The notes below the pieces were generated by a model that was not told the origin of the DNA, made no database searches, and saw only the letters and a program-made list of their open reading frames with translations. A DNA stretch of 64,000 bases from assembly GCA_016278505.1 (NCBI GenBank), contig JADQBQ010000024.1, forward strand, positions 62,001 to 126,000. Reading direction: 5' to 3'. The translations under genes were made by a program, and so were the position numbers. Of this stretch, positions 39,634 through 48,515 are shown piece by piece; position 1 is the stretch's first letter, and every line of letters begins with the position of its first letter. This DNA comes from Clostridiales bacterium. Its GTDB lineage: Bacteria > Bacillota > Desulfotomaculia > Desulfotomaculales > VENG01.

Positions 39634-41793
39634 TTAAACACTCCATTTTACCGAATCATTTTGCCAGGAATTTTTTGCTTTTCCCTGTGACTTCTTTTTA
39701 CTAGTCTTAGTTTTTTTGTTTTCATCTTGCACCTTACACTGCTTATTAATACACCGGTAAGTTTCATTACCCCGCTTGGTCTTTTTAACCATCATGCTCC
39801 CACAGTCCGGACATTTTCGTGCCGTAGGCTCATCCCAGGTTACAAATTCACAATTAGGGTAATTATTACATCCGTAGAATTTACGCCCCTTTTTGCTGCG
39901 CCTGATCACCATTTCACCACTGCATTCCGGACATTCTACACCGGTGGGCTCCAGTAAAGGTTTTGTATACCTGCATTCAGGAAAACCGGGACAGGCTAAA
40001 AACTTACCGTACCGCCCCATCTTAATTACCAAATTCTTGCCGCATTCTTCGCATATTTCATCGGTTACTTCATCAGCTATTTCTACTTTTCCAATTTCTT
40101 CATCTGCCTTTTCCAGGTCTTTTTGGAACGGGCGGTAGAAAGTCTCTAAAATCTTAACCCAATCTAATTCGCCCTCTTCGACATTGTCTAAATTATCTTC
40201 CATGGCCGCGGTAAATTCCACATCGAGTACATTAGGAAAGTATTCTTGCAATAATTCAACAACCAGGGTCCCAAGTTCAGTGGGGAAGAACTTTTTCTCT
40301 TCCCTGACCACATAGCCACGCTTAAGAATGGTATCTACAATGGGGGCATAGGTGCTGGGCCGCCCAATACCCTTTTCTTCTAATATCTTGACCAGGGTGG
40401 CGTCAGTATACCGGGGGGGTGGCTGCGTAAAATGCTGCTCCGGGACAAGGGAAATCAACTTGAGCTTATCCTTCTCTGTTAATTCCGGCAGCAACTTGTT
40501 GTCATCGTTATCCTTGGGCTTATCAGTTGCCTCGGTATATACTTTCATAAAACCCGGGAATTTAACCACAGAGCCGGTTGCCCGGAAGGTATAGTTTCCT
40601 GCCGTAATATCAACGCTTGTGGTATCAATAATCGCAGCGCTCATCAGGCTGGCCACAAACCGTTCCCATATTAAGCGATACAAGCGTAATTGATCCCTAC
40701 TCAGAAATTGTTTTAAAAAAGCCGGATCCTTGTAAACAGATGTAGGCCTAATGGCCTCGTGGGCATCCTGTATTTTTCCTTTTTTTGCCTTTTCCTTACG
40801 TTTTTCTTTGGGCACATATTCTTCACCGAAATTCTCGCCAATGTAAGCTTGCGCTTCTTCTTTTGCCGTCGGTGATACCCTGGTGGAATCAGTACGAATA
40901 TAAGTAACCAATCCCGCCGGGCCTTCTTTACCTAAATCAATACCCTCATAAAGCTGCTGTGCTACCATCATTGTTTTTCTCGCCGTAAAATTCAATTTAC
41001 GGTAAGCTTCTTGCTGCAAACTACTGGTTGTAAAAGGAGCAGCGGGGTTCCGCTTTCTTTCCTTTTTGGTAACCTTGTCAACAATATAGTCTGCCTGGTC
41101 CAGATCTTTGGTGATTTGCTCCATTTTTCCTTGATTGGGTACTTCCGCCTTTTTGCCTTTAATTTTATGCAGCTTGGCCTCAAAAGACTTACGGCCTTTG
41201 AACAGCTTGGAAGTAAGCGTCCAGTATTCCTGAGGCTCAAACTTACGGATTTCTTCTTCCCTATCGTTGATAAGCTTCATAGCAACCGATTGTACACGGC
41301 CGGCACTAAGACCCTTTTTGATTTTTCGCCAGAGAAGGGGGCTTAGATTATACCCCACCAAACGGTCTAAAATACGCCTGGCCTGCTGGGCATTAACCCG
41401 GTTTTGGTCAATGGGACGGGGGTCTTTGACAGCCTGCTTGACGGCCTGCTTGGTAATTTCGTTAAACTCAATGCGGCATGCCCCGTCCTCATCCATATTT
41501 AGAGCATTGGCCAAATGCCAGGCAATGGCTTCACCTTCCCGGTCAGGGTCAGCAGCTAAAAGAACCTTATCGACCTTTTTAACCGCCGACTTTAATTCCT
41601 TGATAATCTCCCCTTTTCCACGGATGGTAATATATTTGGGTTTAAAATGATCGTCAGTATCAACACCAAACTGGCTCTTGGGGAGATCACGCACGTGTCC
41701 CATGGAGGCTTTTATAGTATAATTCTTGCCTAAAAATTTGGTTAAACTCTTAGCTTTTGCCGGAGATTCCACGATAACTAGTGTCTTACCCAA
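39634..41793 (-). CDS. topA: DNA topoisomerase I
   Basis: Relaxes negative supercoils. The 719-residue protein has the Toprim motifs (VIVESPAKAKSL, ADPDREGEAIAWHL) and the catalytic tyrosine in LVTYIRTDSTR (Tyr298). Three C-terminal zinc ribbons follow, beginning CEECGKN, CPECSGE and CPDCGSM, then a lysine-rich tail. A TTG start at 41793 is chosen: GGGGTGA lies 5 bases upstream and the protein then begins MGKTLVIVESPAKAK. Confidence 0.96.
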   Translation of the reverse strand: MGKTLVIVESPAKAKSLTKFLGKNYTIKASMGHVRDLPKSQFGVDTDDHFKPKYITIRGKGEIIKELKSAVKKVDKVLLAADPDREGEAIAWHLANALNMDEDGACRIEFNEITKQAVKQAVKDPRPIDQNRVNAQQARRILDRLVGYNLSPLLWRKIKKGLSAGRVQSVAMKLINDREEEIRKFEPQEYWTLTSKLFKGRKSFEAKLHKIKGKKAEVPNQGKMEQITKDLDQADYIVDKVTKKERKRNPAAPFTTSSLQQEAYRKLNFTARKTMMVAQQLYEGIDLGKEGPAGLVTYIRTDSTRVSPTAKEEAQAYIGENFGEEYVPKEKRKEKAKKGKIQDAHEAIRPTSVYKDPAFLKQFLSRDQLRLYRLIWERFVASLMSAAIIDTTSVDITAGNYTFRATGSVVKFPGFMKVYTEATDKPKDNDDNKLLPELTEKDKLKLISLVPEQHFTQPPPRYTDATLVKILEEKGIGRPSTYAPIVDTILKRGYVVREEKKFFPTELGTLVVELLQEYFPNVLDVEFTAAMEDNLDNVEEGELDWVKILETFYRPFQKDLEKADEEIGKVEIADEVTDEICEECGKNLVIKMGRYGKFLACPGFPECRYTKPLLEPTGVECPECSGEMVIRRSKKGRKFYGCNNYPNCEFVTWDEPTARKCPDCGSMMVKKTKRGNETYRCINKQCKVQDENKKTKTSKKKSQGKAKNSWQNDSVKWSV

Positions 41794-41959
41794 GGAGGTC
41801 ACCCCATTTTGTGGTAACCGGTACAATCAGGCAATATTATCACCCGGAGCACCGTTTTTTTAATTTATCTAACCCTATCTTGTACTATTACTATTATTTA
41901 TGTCTTTCTTTCCTCGATATACGTCAGCCCTTTATATCTTTTGCCTAATTATGATAATG

Positions 41960-43051
41960 TTACTCCTGCACAAACATTTTTCCGGGTAACTGCTTAATAG
42001 CACCTTTTATTTCTAAGTACATTAACAGCGAAAGAACCTCTCCGGGATTCGATCTCGAACGCTTAATAATCTCGTCTAAGTGCATCGGTTCGGAACACAA
42101 TATGTTAAAAATCTTATTTTCGTCGGTAGAAAGCTTGATACCTACCATAGTGTCGGAAGTGTCATCTTCCACCGGGAAAAGAGTGTATAAACCCATTTCC
42201 TCTAAAATATCTGCCGCGCTTTCCACCAACTTGGCCCCCTGTTTAATTAACCCGTTAGATCCTTTACTCATGCGGCTGGAAATATTACCCGGCACAGCAA
42301 GAACGTCCCGGTCCTGCTCAAGGGCCACATCCGCGGTGATCAGGGCACCGCTCCGCTCTGCAGCTTCCACCACCACTATACAACGTGAAAGACCGCTGAT
42401 AACGCGATTACGTACAGGGAAATGCCAAGCCTCAGGGGAGGATTGCGGGGGAAATTCACTGATCACGGCACCGCTCTCAATTATTTGCTGCATTATAATT
42501 TTGTTTTCAGGCGGATAAACTACGTCCACTCCACATCCCAGAACAGCAACAGTATATCCTCCTGCCCGCACAGCACCTTCATGGGCAGCGGTATCTACAC
42601 CTCTAGCCATGCCGCTGATCACGGTTACACCTGACCTGGCCAGGTCATAGCCTAACTGTCCGGCCACTTTTCGGCCATACGCTGTGGATTTACGAGAACC
42701 CACCAGGGCTACTCCGGGAGCAGTTTCCCTTAGTTCACCCCGCACAAATATACCAGGGGGAGGGTCAAAGATAGTACGCAGAGACTGAGGATACTTATCA
42801 TCATGATAACATACAAATTCAATACCCTCACTCACTAATTGGTCATATTCACGCTCGATGTCGGTATTCGCGCGCCTTTCCAAAAGCCTCTTCGCTGCCG
42901 GAGACTTTAGGCGCAGTACATTAGTCAACTCACTGTCCTTTGCATACCAGGCATCTTTTAAAGACCCCAAGTTACTCACCAATGACCATACTCTGGCAGC
43001 AGATCCTGGCAATAAAAGCTGCCAGGCCAACCAATACAATCTGTCATGCAT
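41960..43051 (-). CDS. dprA: DNA-protecting protein DprA (Smf)
   Basis: Loads RecA on incoming single-stranded DNA during transformation. The 363-residue protein has an N-terminal SAM-like part, the Rossmann core (VALVGSRKSTAYG, VISGMARGVDTAAH, FPVRNRVISGLS, ERSGALITADVALEQ) and a C-terminal winged-helix domain (about 300-360). ATG start with GGGGGAG upstream. It heads the dprA-topA-trmFO-xerC block. Confidence 0.95.
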   Translation of the reverse strand: MHDRLYWLAWQLLLPGSAARVWSLVSNLGSLKDAWYAKDSELTNVLRLKSPAAKRLLERRANTDIEREYDQLVSEGIEFVCYHDDKYPQSLRTIFDPPPGIFVRGELRETAPGVALVGSRKSTAYGRKVAGQLGYDLARSGVTVISGMARGVDTAAHEGAVRAGGYTVAVLGCGVDVVYPPENKIIMQQIIESGAVISEFPPQSSPEAWHFPVRNRVISGLSRCIVVVEAAERSGALITADVALEQDRDVLAVPGNISSRMSKGSNGLIKQGAKLVESAADILEEMGLYTLFPVEDDTSDTMVGIKLSTDENKIFNILCSEPMHLDEIIKRSRSNPGEVLSLLMYLEIKGAIKQLPGKMFVQE

Positions 43052-43113
43052 AAAGATATCTCCCCCGCCATCTGACCCATGAATGTATCATTCAATGAAA
43101 CACCAAACACTGT

Positions 43114-44067
43114 CTAAGTTTTCTGGATCCTATTGGAATTTCCTGCTATAGATTTATATTTGGGTGCGGACACTGTTTTTCCCAGTTCACCTAAATCCTG
43201 CTTTTTAGTTAGCATTCCCTCCCAGGGATCATCTTTTAAACCGTGCAGTCTATTCTTGATGCTGCTCATCACATAGGCCGAGGAAGAGGCCAGGCCGGGC
43301 ACTTCCTCCCACCTTAAAGGGGTGGAAACAGGTGCCCCGGGCAAAGGGCGCAGGCTGTAAGGAAAGGCCATTGTTTTCCCCCTGCCGTTTTGCAAATAAT
43401 CAAGATATACTTTACCATAACGCTTGGCAACACTTCTTTCTATGGTAGCCTTTTCCGGATAAGCCTTGACCACAGACGCGGCAATAATCTTCATACACTC
43501 TGTCACTTCATTAAAGCTTAACACCGGGCGAATGGGAACAAAAATGTGCAAGCCGCTGGAGCCTGACGTTTTAACAAATGAAGTTAAATCATAATACATA
43601 AAGGCTTTTTTCACTAACATAGCCACTTGGACAACATCCGAAAAGTCCGTTCCCTCAGCCGGGTCCAGGTCCATAACTGCTAAATCCGGGAAATCCAAGT
43701 TACCTATAGTACTCAACCAGGCATGCATTTCAATGCAGCCCTGATTGGCAAGCCAGATCAAGATGGCGCTGTCATTGCAAATAATGTAATTGACAATTTT
43801 TCTCGTATGCTTGACTGAAAAGCTTTCTACCCAATCAGGTGCGTATGACGGGCATTCCTTTTGATAAAAGAAAAAATCTTCAATACCGTCCGGGTATCTT
43901 TTCATGACCAGGGGACGATTTTTAAGATAGGGCAAAATATGAGCAGCCATATCACTATAATATTTGATCAGGTGAGCTTTCTTAAGACCGGCGTCCGGCC
44001 AAAACTCCTTATCCAGATTGGAAAGTTTTATTTCCCTACCGTCCACGATCACATTACTTTCTTTCAC
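43114..44067 (-). CDS. LigD-type primase/polymerase (stand-alone polymerase domain)
   Basis: Archaeo-eukaryotic primase-fold polymerase of bacterial non-homologous end joining. The 317-residue protein has RYPDGIEDFFFYQK, the metal-binding DLDP in LAVMDLDPAEG, and SGSSGLHIFVP with the conserved histidine. In many bacteria this domain is fused to ligase in LigD; here it is a separate gene. GTG start at 44067 with AAAGGAGGTGG upstream. A terminator separates it from the ligase gene, so it may be independently transcribed. Confidence 0.9.
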   Translation of the reverse strand: MKESNVIVDGREIKLSNLDKEFWPDAGLKKAHLIKYYSDMAAHILPYLKNRPLVMKRYPDGIEDFFFYQKECPSYAPDWVESFSVKHTRKIVNYIICNDSAILIWLANQGCIEMHAWLSTIGNLDFPDLAVMDLDPAEGTDFSDVVQVAMLVKKAFMYYDLTSFVKTSGSSGLHIFVPIRPVLSFNEVTECMKIIAASVVKAYPEKATIERSVAKRYGKVYLDYLQNGRGKTMAFPYSLRPLPGAPVSTPLRWEEVPGLASSSAYVMSSIKNRLHGLKDDPWEGMLTKKQDLGELGKTVSAPKYKSIAGNSNRIQKT

Positions 44068-44130
44068 ATAGCCACCTCCTTTTATGTTCATATTTTTTGC
44101 AAACATACCTGGTCGTAACCTCGGAAAAGC

Positions 44131-44152
44131 AAAAAACCGCCCCTGCGGGCGG
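44131..44152 (-). terminator. Terminator after the DNA ligase gene
   Basis: Minus-strand stem CCGCCC/GGGCGG with a 4-base loop followed by T6, 20 bases after the ligase stop. It closes the ger-ku-ligase unit. Confidence 0.88.
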
Positions 44153-44172
44153 AGAAAATAATTCCTGTATTC

Positions 44173-45120
44173 CTATAATGCTGTACATGCAGTAGGGAGC
44201 TTATCACTGCGCAATCCTTTATATACAGGATGGCGTAAAAGCCCTTCCGCAGTTAAGGCCAAATAATTAACACTACAAACAAGTCTCGGTTTAACCCATA
44301 AGGCACCTTTACTTTCGGTAGGTGCAATTTCGAGTACAGGCTCTTTGACCTGTAGCCCTGCCAGTAGCTCTAAAATATATCGTTCTTCTTTTTGATCAAA
44401 CCCCGTACCCACCTTCCCCTGGTAAATCATCTCGGAACCTCTATAGCCCCCCAAAAACAAAGCGCCTAATTCCCGGCCACCCTTACCATGCCGATAACCG
44501 CAGATAACAAGGTCTGCTTCCCTGGTGTTTCTAATCTTCTTCCAGTGCCCGGAACGCTTCCCGGGCAAATACGGGCTTCTAAGACCCTTAGCCATCACGC
44601 CTTCCAGGCCTTTGACCGCACAGGCGGCGGCAAAGCCCTTTCCCTTTTCCAAAACGTAGTCAGAAATTAAAAGGTGGTCTTGTACCCTCACACCGTCCTT
44701 TAATATTTCTTTCCTCTCTACTAAGAAACTGGCCACTTTTGATTGACCACCATAATATAAAATATCAAAAGCCATAAAAACTGCCGGCCACAAAGCCGCC
44801 GCGCGCCGAATCTTTGCCTTATCCTTAAGCCGGCCGCGGGATTGCAGGCTGTTAAAAGAAGGCATTCCATCTTCAAGTACAATAATCTCCCCGTCCAACA
44901 CAGCAGGTTTTTGCCTTACTGCAGATTCCAGGCCCGTAAGTTCAGGAAAGGCATCCGTAATGTCCTTACCATTACGTGATAACAACCGCACCTCCTCATT
45001 TAAATAACAAAGGCACCGGTAACCGTCCCATTTTATTTCAAAAAGATAATCCTCACTGTCAAAAGGTTCTGCAGGTACCGCCAACATGGGCTTTAAGAGG
45101 GGCATGTTTAAAATTGTCAT
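44173..45120 (-). CDS. ATP-dependent DNA ligase (LigD ligase domain)
   Basis: Seals breaks in Ku-dependent end joining. The 315-residue protein has the adenylation lysine in EIKWDGYR (Lys30), LDGEIIVL, MAFDILYY, LEGVMAKGL and HWKKIRN, then an OB-fold C-terminal part. It is just the ligase domain of LigD, without polymerase or phosphoesterase. It follows ku by 12 bases in the same direction. Confidence 0.92.
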   Translation of the reverse strand: MTILNMPLLKPMLAVPAEPFDSEDYLFEIKWDGYRCLCYLNEEVRLLSRNGKDITDAFPELTGLESAVRQKPAVLDGEIIVLEDGMPSFNSLQSRGRLKDKAKIRRAAALWPAVFMAFDILYYGGQSKVASFLVERKEILKDGVRVQDHLLISDYVLEKGKGFAAACAVKGLEGVMAKGLRSPYLPGKRSGHWKKIRNTREADLVICGYRHGKGGRELGALFLGGYRGSEMIYQGKVGTGFDQKEERYILELLAGLQVKEPVLEIAPTESKGALWVKPRLVCSVNYLALTAEGLLRHPVYKGLRSDKLPTACTAL

Positions 45121-45132
45121 CGCATAAAAACC

Positions 45133-45981
45133 TTAGCCGCCCGCCGCTCTTTTCTTTCCGGCCTGCTTTCTGCTGTCCTTGCCCTCAACCTTACGCCCCT
45201 TGCCATTTTCCCCCTCTTTAGCTATATCAATACTGGCCTTTAAAGCAGACATCAAATCAACAACCTTATCAGTTTCCGGCCTGGCCGGCACAGCAACAGC
45301 CTCACCGGCTATCTTGGCCTGTATTAATTCCATTAGGCTCTTCCTGTATTCATTGCTATACTTTTGCGGTTCAAATTCCCCTGATAGGCTGTCAATCAAA
45401 TTTACAGCCATTCTTACTTCATTATCATGAAGTTTAACTTTATAATCAAGTTCCGGCAGCTGTTCACTATGCCTCACCTCATCCGGGTAATGCATGGTGC
45501 TCATCACCACCGCATTATCTGTTACCCGCAGCGCGGCAAGGGATTCTTTACTCCTGATAATAACCCGGGCCACAGCCACCTTACCTGTATCTGCCATAGC
45601 CCTTTTCAAAAGTTCATAAACCTTTTCGCCGCCGTCCCCGGGAGCGAGGTAGTAGGGGTGGTCATAATAAACAGGGTCAATATCAGCCAGATTCACAAAG
45701 TCCATTATATCAATACTCTTAGTACCCTCACCCGGCAGGTTCTCAAAGTCTTCATCCTTGAGCACCACGTATTTTCCCTTTTCGTATTGATACCCCTTAA
45801 CCAGTTCACCCGCTTTTACTTCCTCGTCGCAATAAGGACAATACTTACGATACTGGACAGGATTTTTACATTTATCGTGCAGGTAATTAAAGCGTACATC
45901 TTTCTTTTCCGTCGCCGCGTACATTTTCACGGGAACATATACCAGGCCAAAACTGACCGCACCCTTCCACAAAGGCCGCAA
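45133..45981 (-). CDS. ku: Ku protein (non-homologous end joining)
   Basis: Bacterial Ku homodimer subunit that binds double-strand DNA ends and recruits the ligase. The 282-residue protein begins LWKGAVSFGLVYVPVKMY, has the Ku core through about residue 250 and a lysine/arginine/glycine-rich tail, typical of DNA-binding Ku tails. TTG start; its ribosome-binding site AAGGGGTGA overlaps the stop of the upstream 58-residue gene, so it is translated from the same mRNA. Confidence 0.95.
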   Translation of the reverse strand: MRPLWKGAVSFGLVYVPVKMYAATEKKDVRFNYLHDKCKNPVQYRKYCPYCDEEVKAGELVKGYQYEKGKYVVLKDEDFENLPGEGTKSIDIMDFVNLADIDPVYYDHPYYLAPGDGGEKVYELLKRAMADTGKVAVARVIIRSKESLAALRVTDNAVVMSTMHYPDEVRHSEQLPELDYKVKLHDNEVRMAVNLIDSLSGEFEPQKYSNEYRKSLMELIQAKIAGEAVAVPARPETDKVVDLMSALKASIDIAKEGENGKGRKVEGKDSRKQAGKKRAAGG

Positions 45982-45996
45982 CCATGATCACCCCTT

Positions 45997-46173
45997 TTAA
46001 GATCTCGAGCTATGATAGAACCAAACAGCTACCGGCAGAAGCAGGGTAACCAGAGAAATTATGAAGGTTCCCACCGCTCCCCGGCGATTTTTATTTCTCC
46101 ACGCCCACAGGCCATAACTGGCACAGTAAACAGCGATGGCCATAACACCAAACATCACCAATACCAGTAGCAT
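45997..46173 (-). CDS. Small two-helix membrane protein, candidate germinant-receptor D subunit
   Basis: A 58-residue protein with two hydrophobic helices (about 1-24 and 34-53) joined by a basic loop (WRNKNRRGA) and a short polar tail. GGGAGAGG lies upstream, and its ATG begins one base after the gerC stop, so it is coupled to the ger operon. Size, topology and place after gerC fit the small D subunits reported for some Bacillus germinant receptors. No sequence motif proves this. Confidence 0.72.
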   Translation of the reverse strand: MLLVLVMFGVMAIAVYCASYGLWAWRNKNRRGAVGTFIISLVTLLLPVAVWFYHSSRS

Positions 46174-46174
46174 A

Positions 46175-47416
46175 TTACCTCTCCCTTACCGGAGAACTTT
46201 CACGTAAAAGCCCAATTCTCCGGATATTAATATTAAAGTTAACGTTCACCTCCGCCTGCGGAAAAACTTTTAGCCAGTCGTATTGTTCCCATTCGGGCCA
46301 GGTTAAAAACTTTTTCCTCACCTCTTCCCCAAAGCCAAATACATCCGCGCTAAATTCCTCTTGTGTCTTTCTAAGTAGTCCATCCGCATCCTGCTGCAGT
46401 ATTTGGGCAAAGGCATTCTCCACCTCATTGATTGCACCCGGCCGTTCATAGGCTATGTTACTCTGGATGGATAGAAATTCTGCATCCAAAGAAATCTCGA
46501 CATTAATCACAGGGACATGCTCTTCTAAAGATATTTCCACTGCCGGTTTCCTTTCCGCACGAGCCTCCAGTAAAATATATTTTCCAGGTACATGGGGATC
46601 CGGAACAGAAAATATCCCCTGGTTGAAATTACCCTTGATCATCTCCATGATAGTGGTTTCATCCCCTTTAAGTTCCCCCACCATACGGCCACCCTTAAAT
46701 ACAGCAGCTCCCATTAAGTCAATTTTGTTCCCCCCCTCCCGGGGAACTTCCCCGGCTAAATAATTACCTACACCTTCCTTTTTTCCTGCCTGGTCATTCT
46801 GTCTATTACCACCTAACGCAGCCAAAATAGCAACGGGCTGCCTAGCCTCTGACTTTGCTGCATTGTAAAATTGGTGCACTTGGCTGGAAACAGGAAACAG
46901 GCCGGTGTATTTACTGGTCCCCACCAATAGCTCTATATACTTGGCCGGGTTATCCTCCAAGATGGGCTGGGTATTTTTAACCAGTTCTCTGGCCTTTCCC
47001 CGACTTATGACTATAAAGGTGTTCCGCCTGAATTGGCGGTAGCGTACCAAAGGCGCCAAATAACGGCCCATGCCCTCCTTGGCCAATTCACTGGAAAATA
47101 TGATGGCCTTGGTATGTTTAAGTGACGGTCGCCTCTCCACAAAGGTACCCAGTAAGTCCAAACCGGCCAGAATAGTGGGGGTTTCCACGGACACCACCAT
47201 GGTTGACTCGGCACCACCACCGCCCCCTCCATCGCCACCACCGGCAATGTTTTTCGGTACGGCAATTTGGGCCGTGAGATTAAGCTTGCTCTCCTCACCC
47301 TTATCCACACCCAGCGCCAGAATGAAAGCAGATTCATCAACCTCCCGGTATCCCCAACAGCCAGGGATAAGCAGCAGCACCAGGAATAACATCGGCAGTC
47401 TAAGAAGTTTCGTCAC
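46175..47416 (-). CDS. Germinant receptor lipoprotein, Ger(x)C family
   Basis: Outer-leaflet lipoprotein subunit of a GerA-type spore germinant receptor. The 413-residue protein has a lipoprotein signal with lipobox LIPGC (Cys20), the family segment CWGYREVDESAFILALGVDKG, and a C-terminal Ger(x)C domain. A glycine-rich tract (AGGGDGGGGGGA, about 58-69) interrupts the N-terminal domain. GTG start, overlapping gerB by 17 bases. Confidence 0.93.
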   Translation of the reverse strand: MTKLLRLPMLFLVLLLIPGCWGYREVDESAFILALGVDKGEESKLNLTAQIAVPKNIAGGGDGGGGGGAESTMVVSVETPTILAGLDLLGTFVERRPSLKHTKAIIFSSELAKEGMGRYLAPLVRYRQFRRNTFIVISRGKARELVKNTQPILEDNPAKYIELLVGTSKYTGLFPVSSQVHQFYNAAKSEARQPVAILAALGGNRQNDQAGKKEGVGNYLAGEVPREGGNKIDLMGAAVFKGGRMVGELKGDETTIMEMIKGNFNQGIFSVPDPHVPGKYILLEARAERKPAVEISLEEHVPVINVEISLDAEFLSIQSNIAYERPGAINEVENAFAQILQQDADGLLRKTQEEFSADVFGFGEEVRKKFLTWPEWEQYDWLKVFPQAEVNVNFNINIRRIGLLRESSPVRER

Positions 47417-48515
47417 CGGGATTCATCCCCTTTCTGCGCCATGTAGCTACGCCCAGTAAAATTATCGGCAGGCCAAAAGTAGGAACCCAACCCCACGTTC
47501 TTATTATCTTCTCATCAACCATTAAAGCGGTGCTAACATTGGATGGAATAAAAGCCACTGATATAGTTATTATAGCTAGTGGCAGTATAAACGGGCGGTA
47601 ATAAGGTAGTTTCAATAACCCAGTGGTAAGTGACAACATGGCGTATATACCTATGGTTATTTTTAACAGCGCCGCCAGTGCCCACATGGGTAAAAATATA
47701 GGCTCCAGCCTTTGTAAAAACCGGCCGAAATAAATCAGTCTGGCCATTTCAAAAGTAGGTAAAGGTATTTCTTTGGCCACGGGTACCGGAAAGGTTAACA
47801 GGTAAGTAACAACGGTAATGATCAGAATAACGCCCGCAATTATTAGACTGTAGGAGCCCAACTTCCACATGTTCCAGTTTTGATTTAGATTAATGTTGGG
47901 ATAAATAATAGCTAACAAAAAGATTTCACTAGTGAGAGATATTTTCATGATGCCACTTCCCATCACCTCGGCCAAGCCCGGGCCTAAAAGAGGTGCCATG
48001 TTATTTAAACTCCAATAAGGGTAAGTTGATATAATGACTAAACCAAGTAAAATGCCGATAAAAATAAATGAAATCCGGGTACTGCGAGCTATAGCCTCCA
48101 GACCCAGGTAACATGCCGCTACCGCTCCCAAAAGTAACCCTGACATAGCCACGCTGATTGGAAGTTGAGGAATAGAAACTGTCAGTGCACGCTCTGCAAA
48201 TTGACGCAGCACCATCGTCTCTACTGCAAGCAGGAAGCTAAGGTAACCCAGGGCGAACAATATGTTCAAGTAGGGCCCCACCAGCTCCTCTCCTATTTCA
48301 ATAATGCTTTTGCCGGGGTACTTGTCCATTAGAAAGGCAAGAGGCAAAAAAGTCAGCAGGCTTAAAAGTACCGCCACCAAAATTACCATCCAGGCTGCTG
48401 ATAGCCCCAGATTAACCATAAATGCCGGGTAAGTAAGAAATACCTTGGCCGATATAAATACCACAGCCAGGCTTACCGCCTCGATGGGACCTATACGCTC
48501 TTTATTGATAGTCAT
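47400..48515 (-). CDS. Endospore germination permease, GerAB/GerKB family
   Basis: B subunit of a germinant receptor, an APC-superfamily membrane protein that binds the germinant. The 371-residue protein has about ten hydrophobic segments and starts TINKERIGPIEAVSLAVVF, typical of the family, with GKSIIEIGEELVG in the early part. The ATG at 48515 has AAAGGTGG 8 bases upstream and overlaps gerA by 14 bases. Confidence 0.93.
   Translation of the reverse strand: MTINKERIGPIEAVSLAVVFISAKVFLTYPAFMVNLGLSAAWMVILVAVLLSLLTFLPLAFLMDKYPGKSIIEIGEELVGPYLNILFALGYLSFLLAVETMVLRQFAERALTVSIPQLPISVAMSGLLLGAVAACYLGLEAIARSTRISFIFIGILLGLVIISTYPYWSLNNMAPLLGPGLAEVMGSGIMKISLTSEIFLLAIIYPNINLNQNWNMWKLGSYSLIIAGVILIITVVTYLLTFPVPVAKEIPLPTFEMARLIYFGRFLQRLEPIFLPMWALAALLKITIGIYAMLSLTTGLLKLPYYRPFILPLAIITISVAFIPSNVSTALMVDEKIIRTWGWVPTFGLPIILLGVATWRRKGMNPGDETS

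Noticed and set aside
44070-44115. Sigma-G-like promoter before the LigD-type polymerase (GTATG and CATAAAA)
   Set aside because: The start point would fall in the ribosome-binding site, and the -10 lacks the conserved T.
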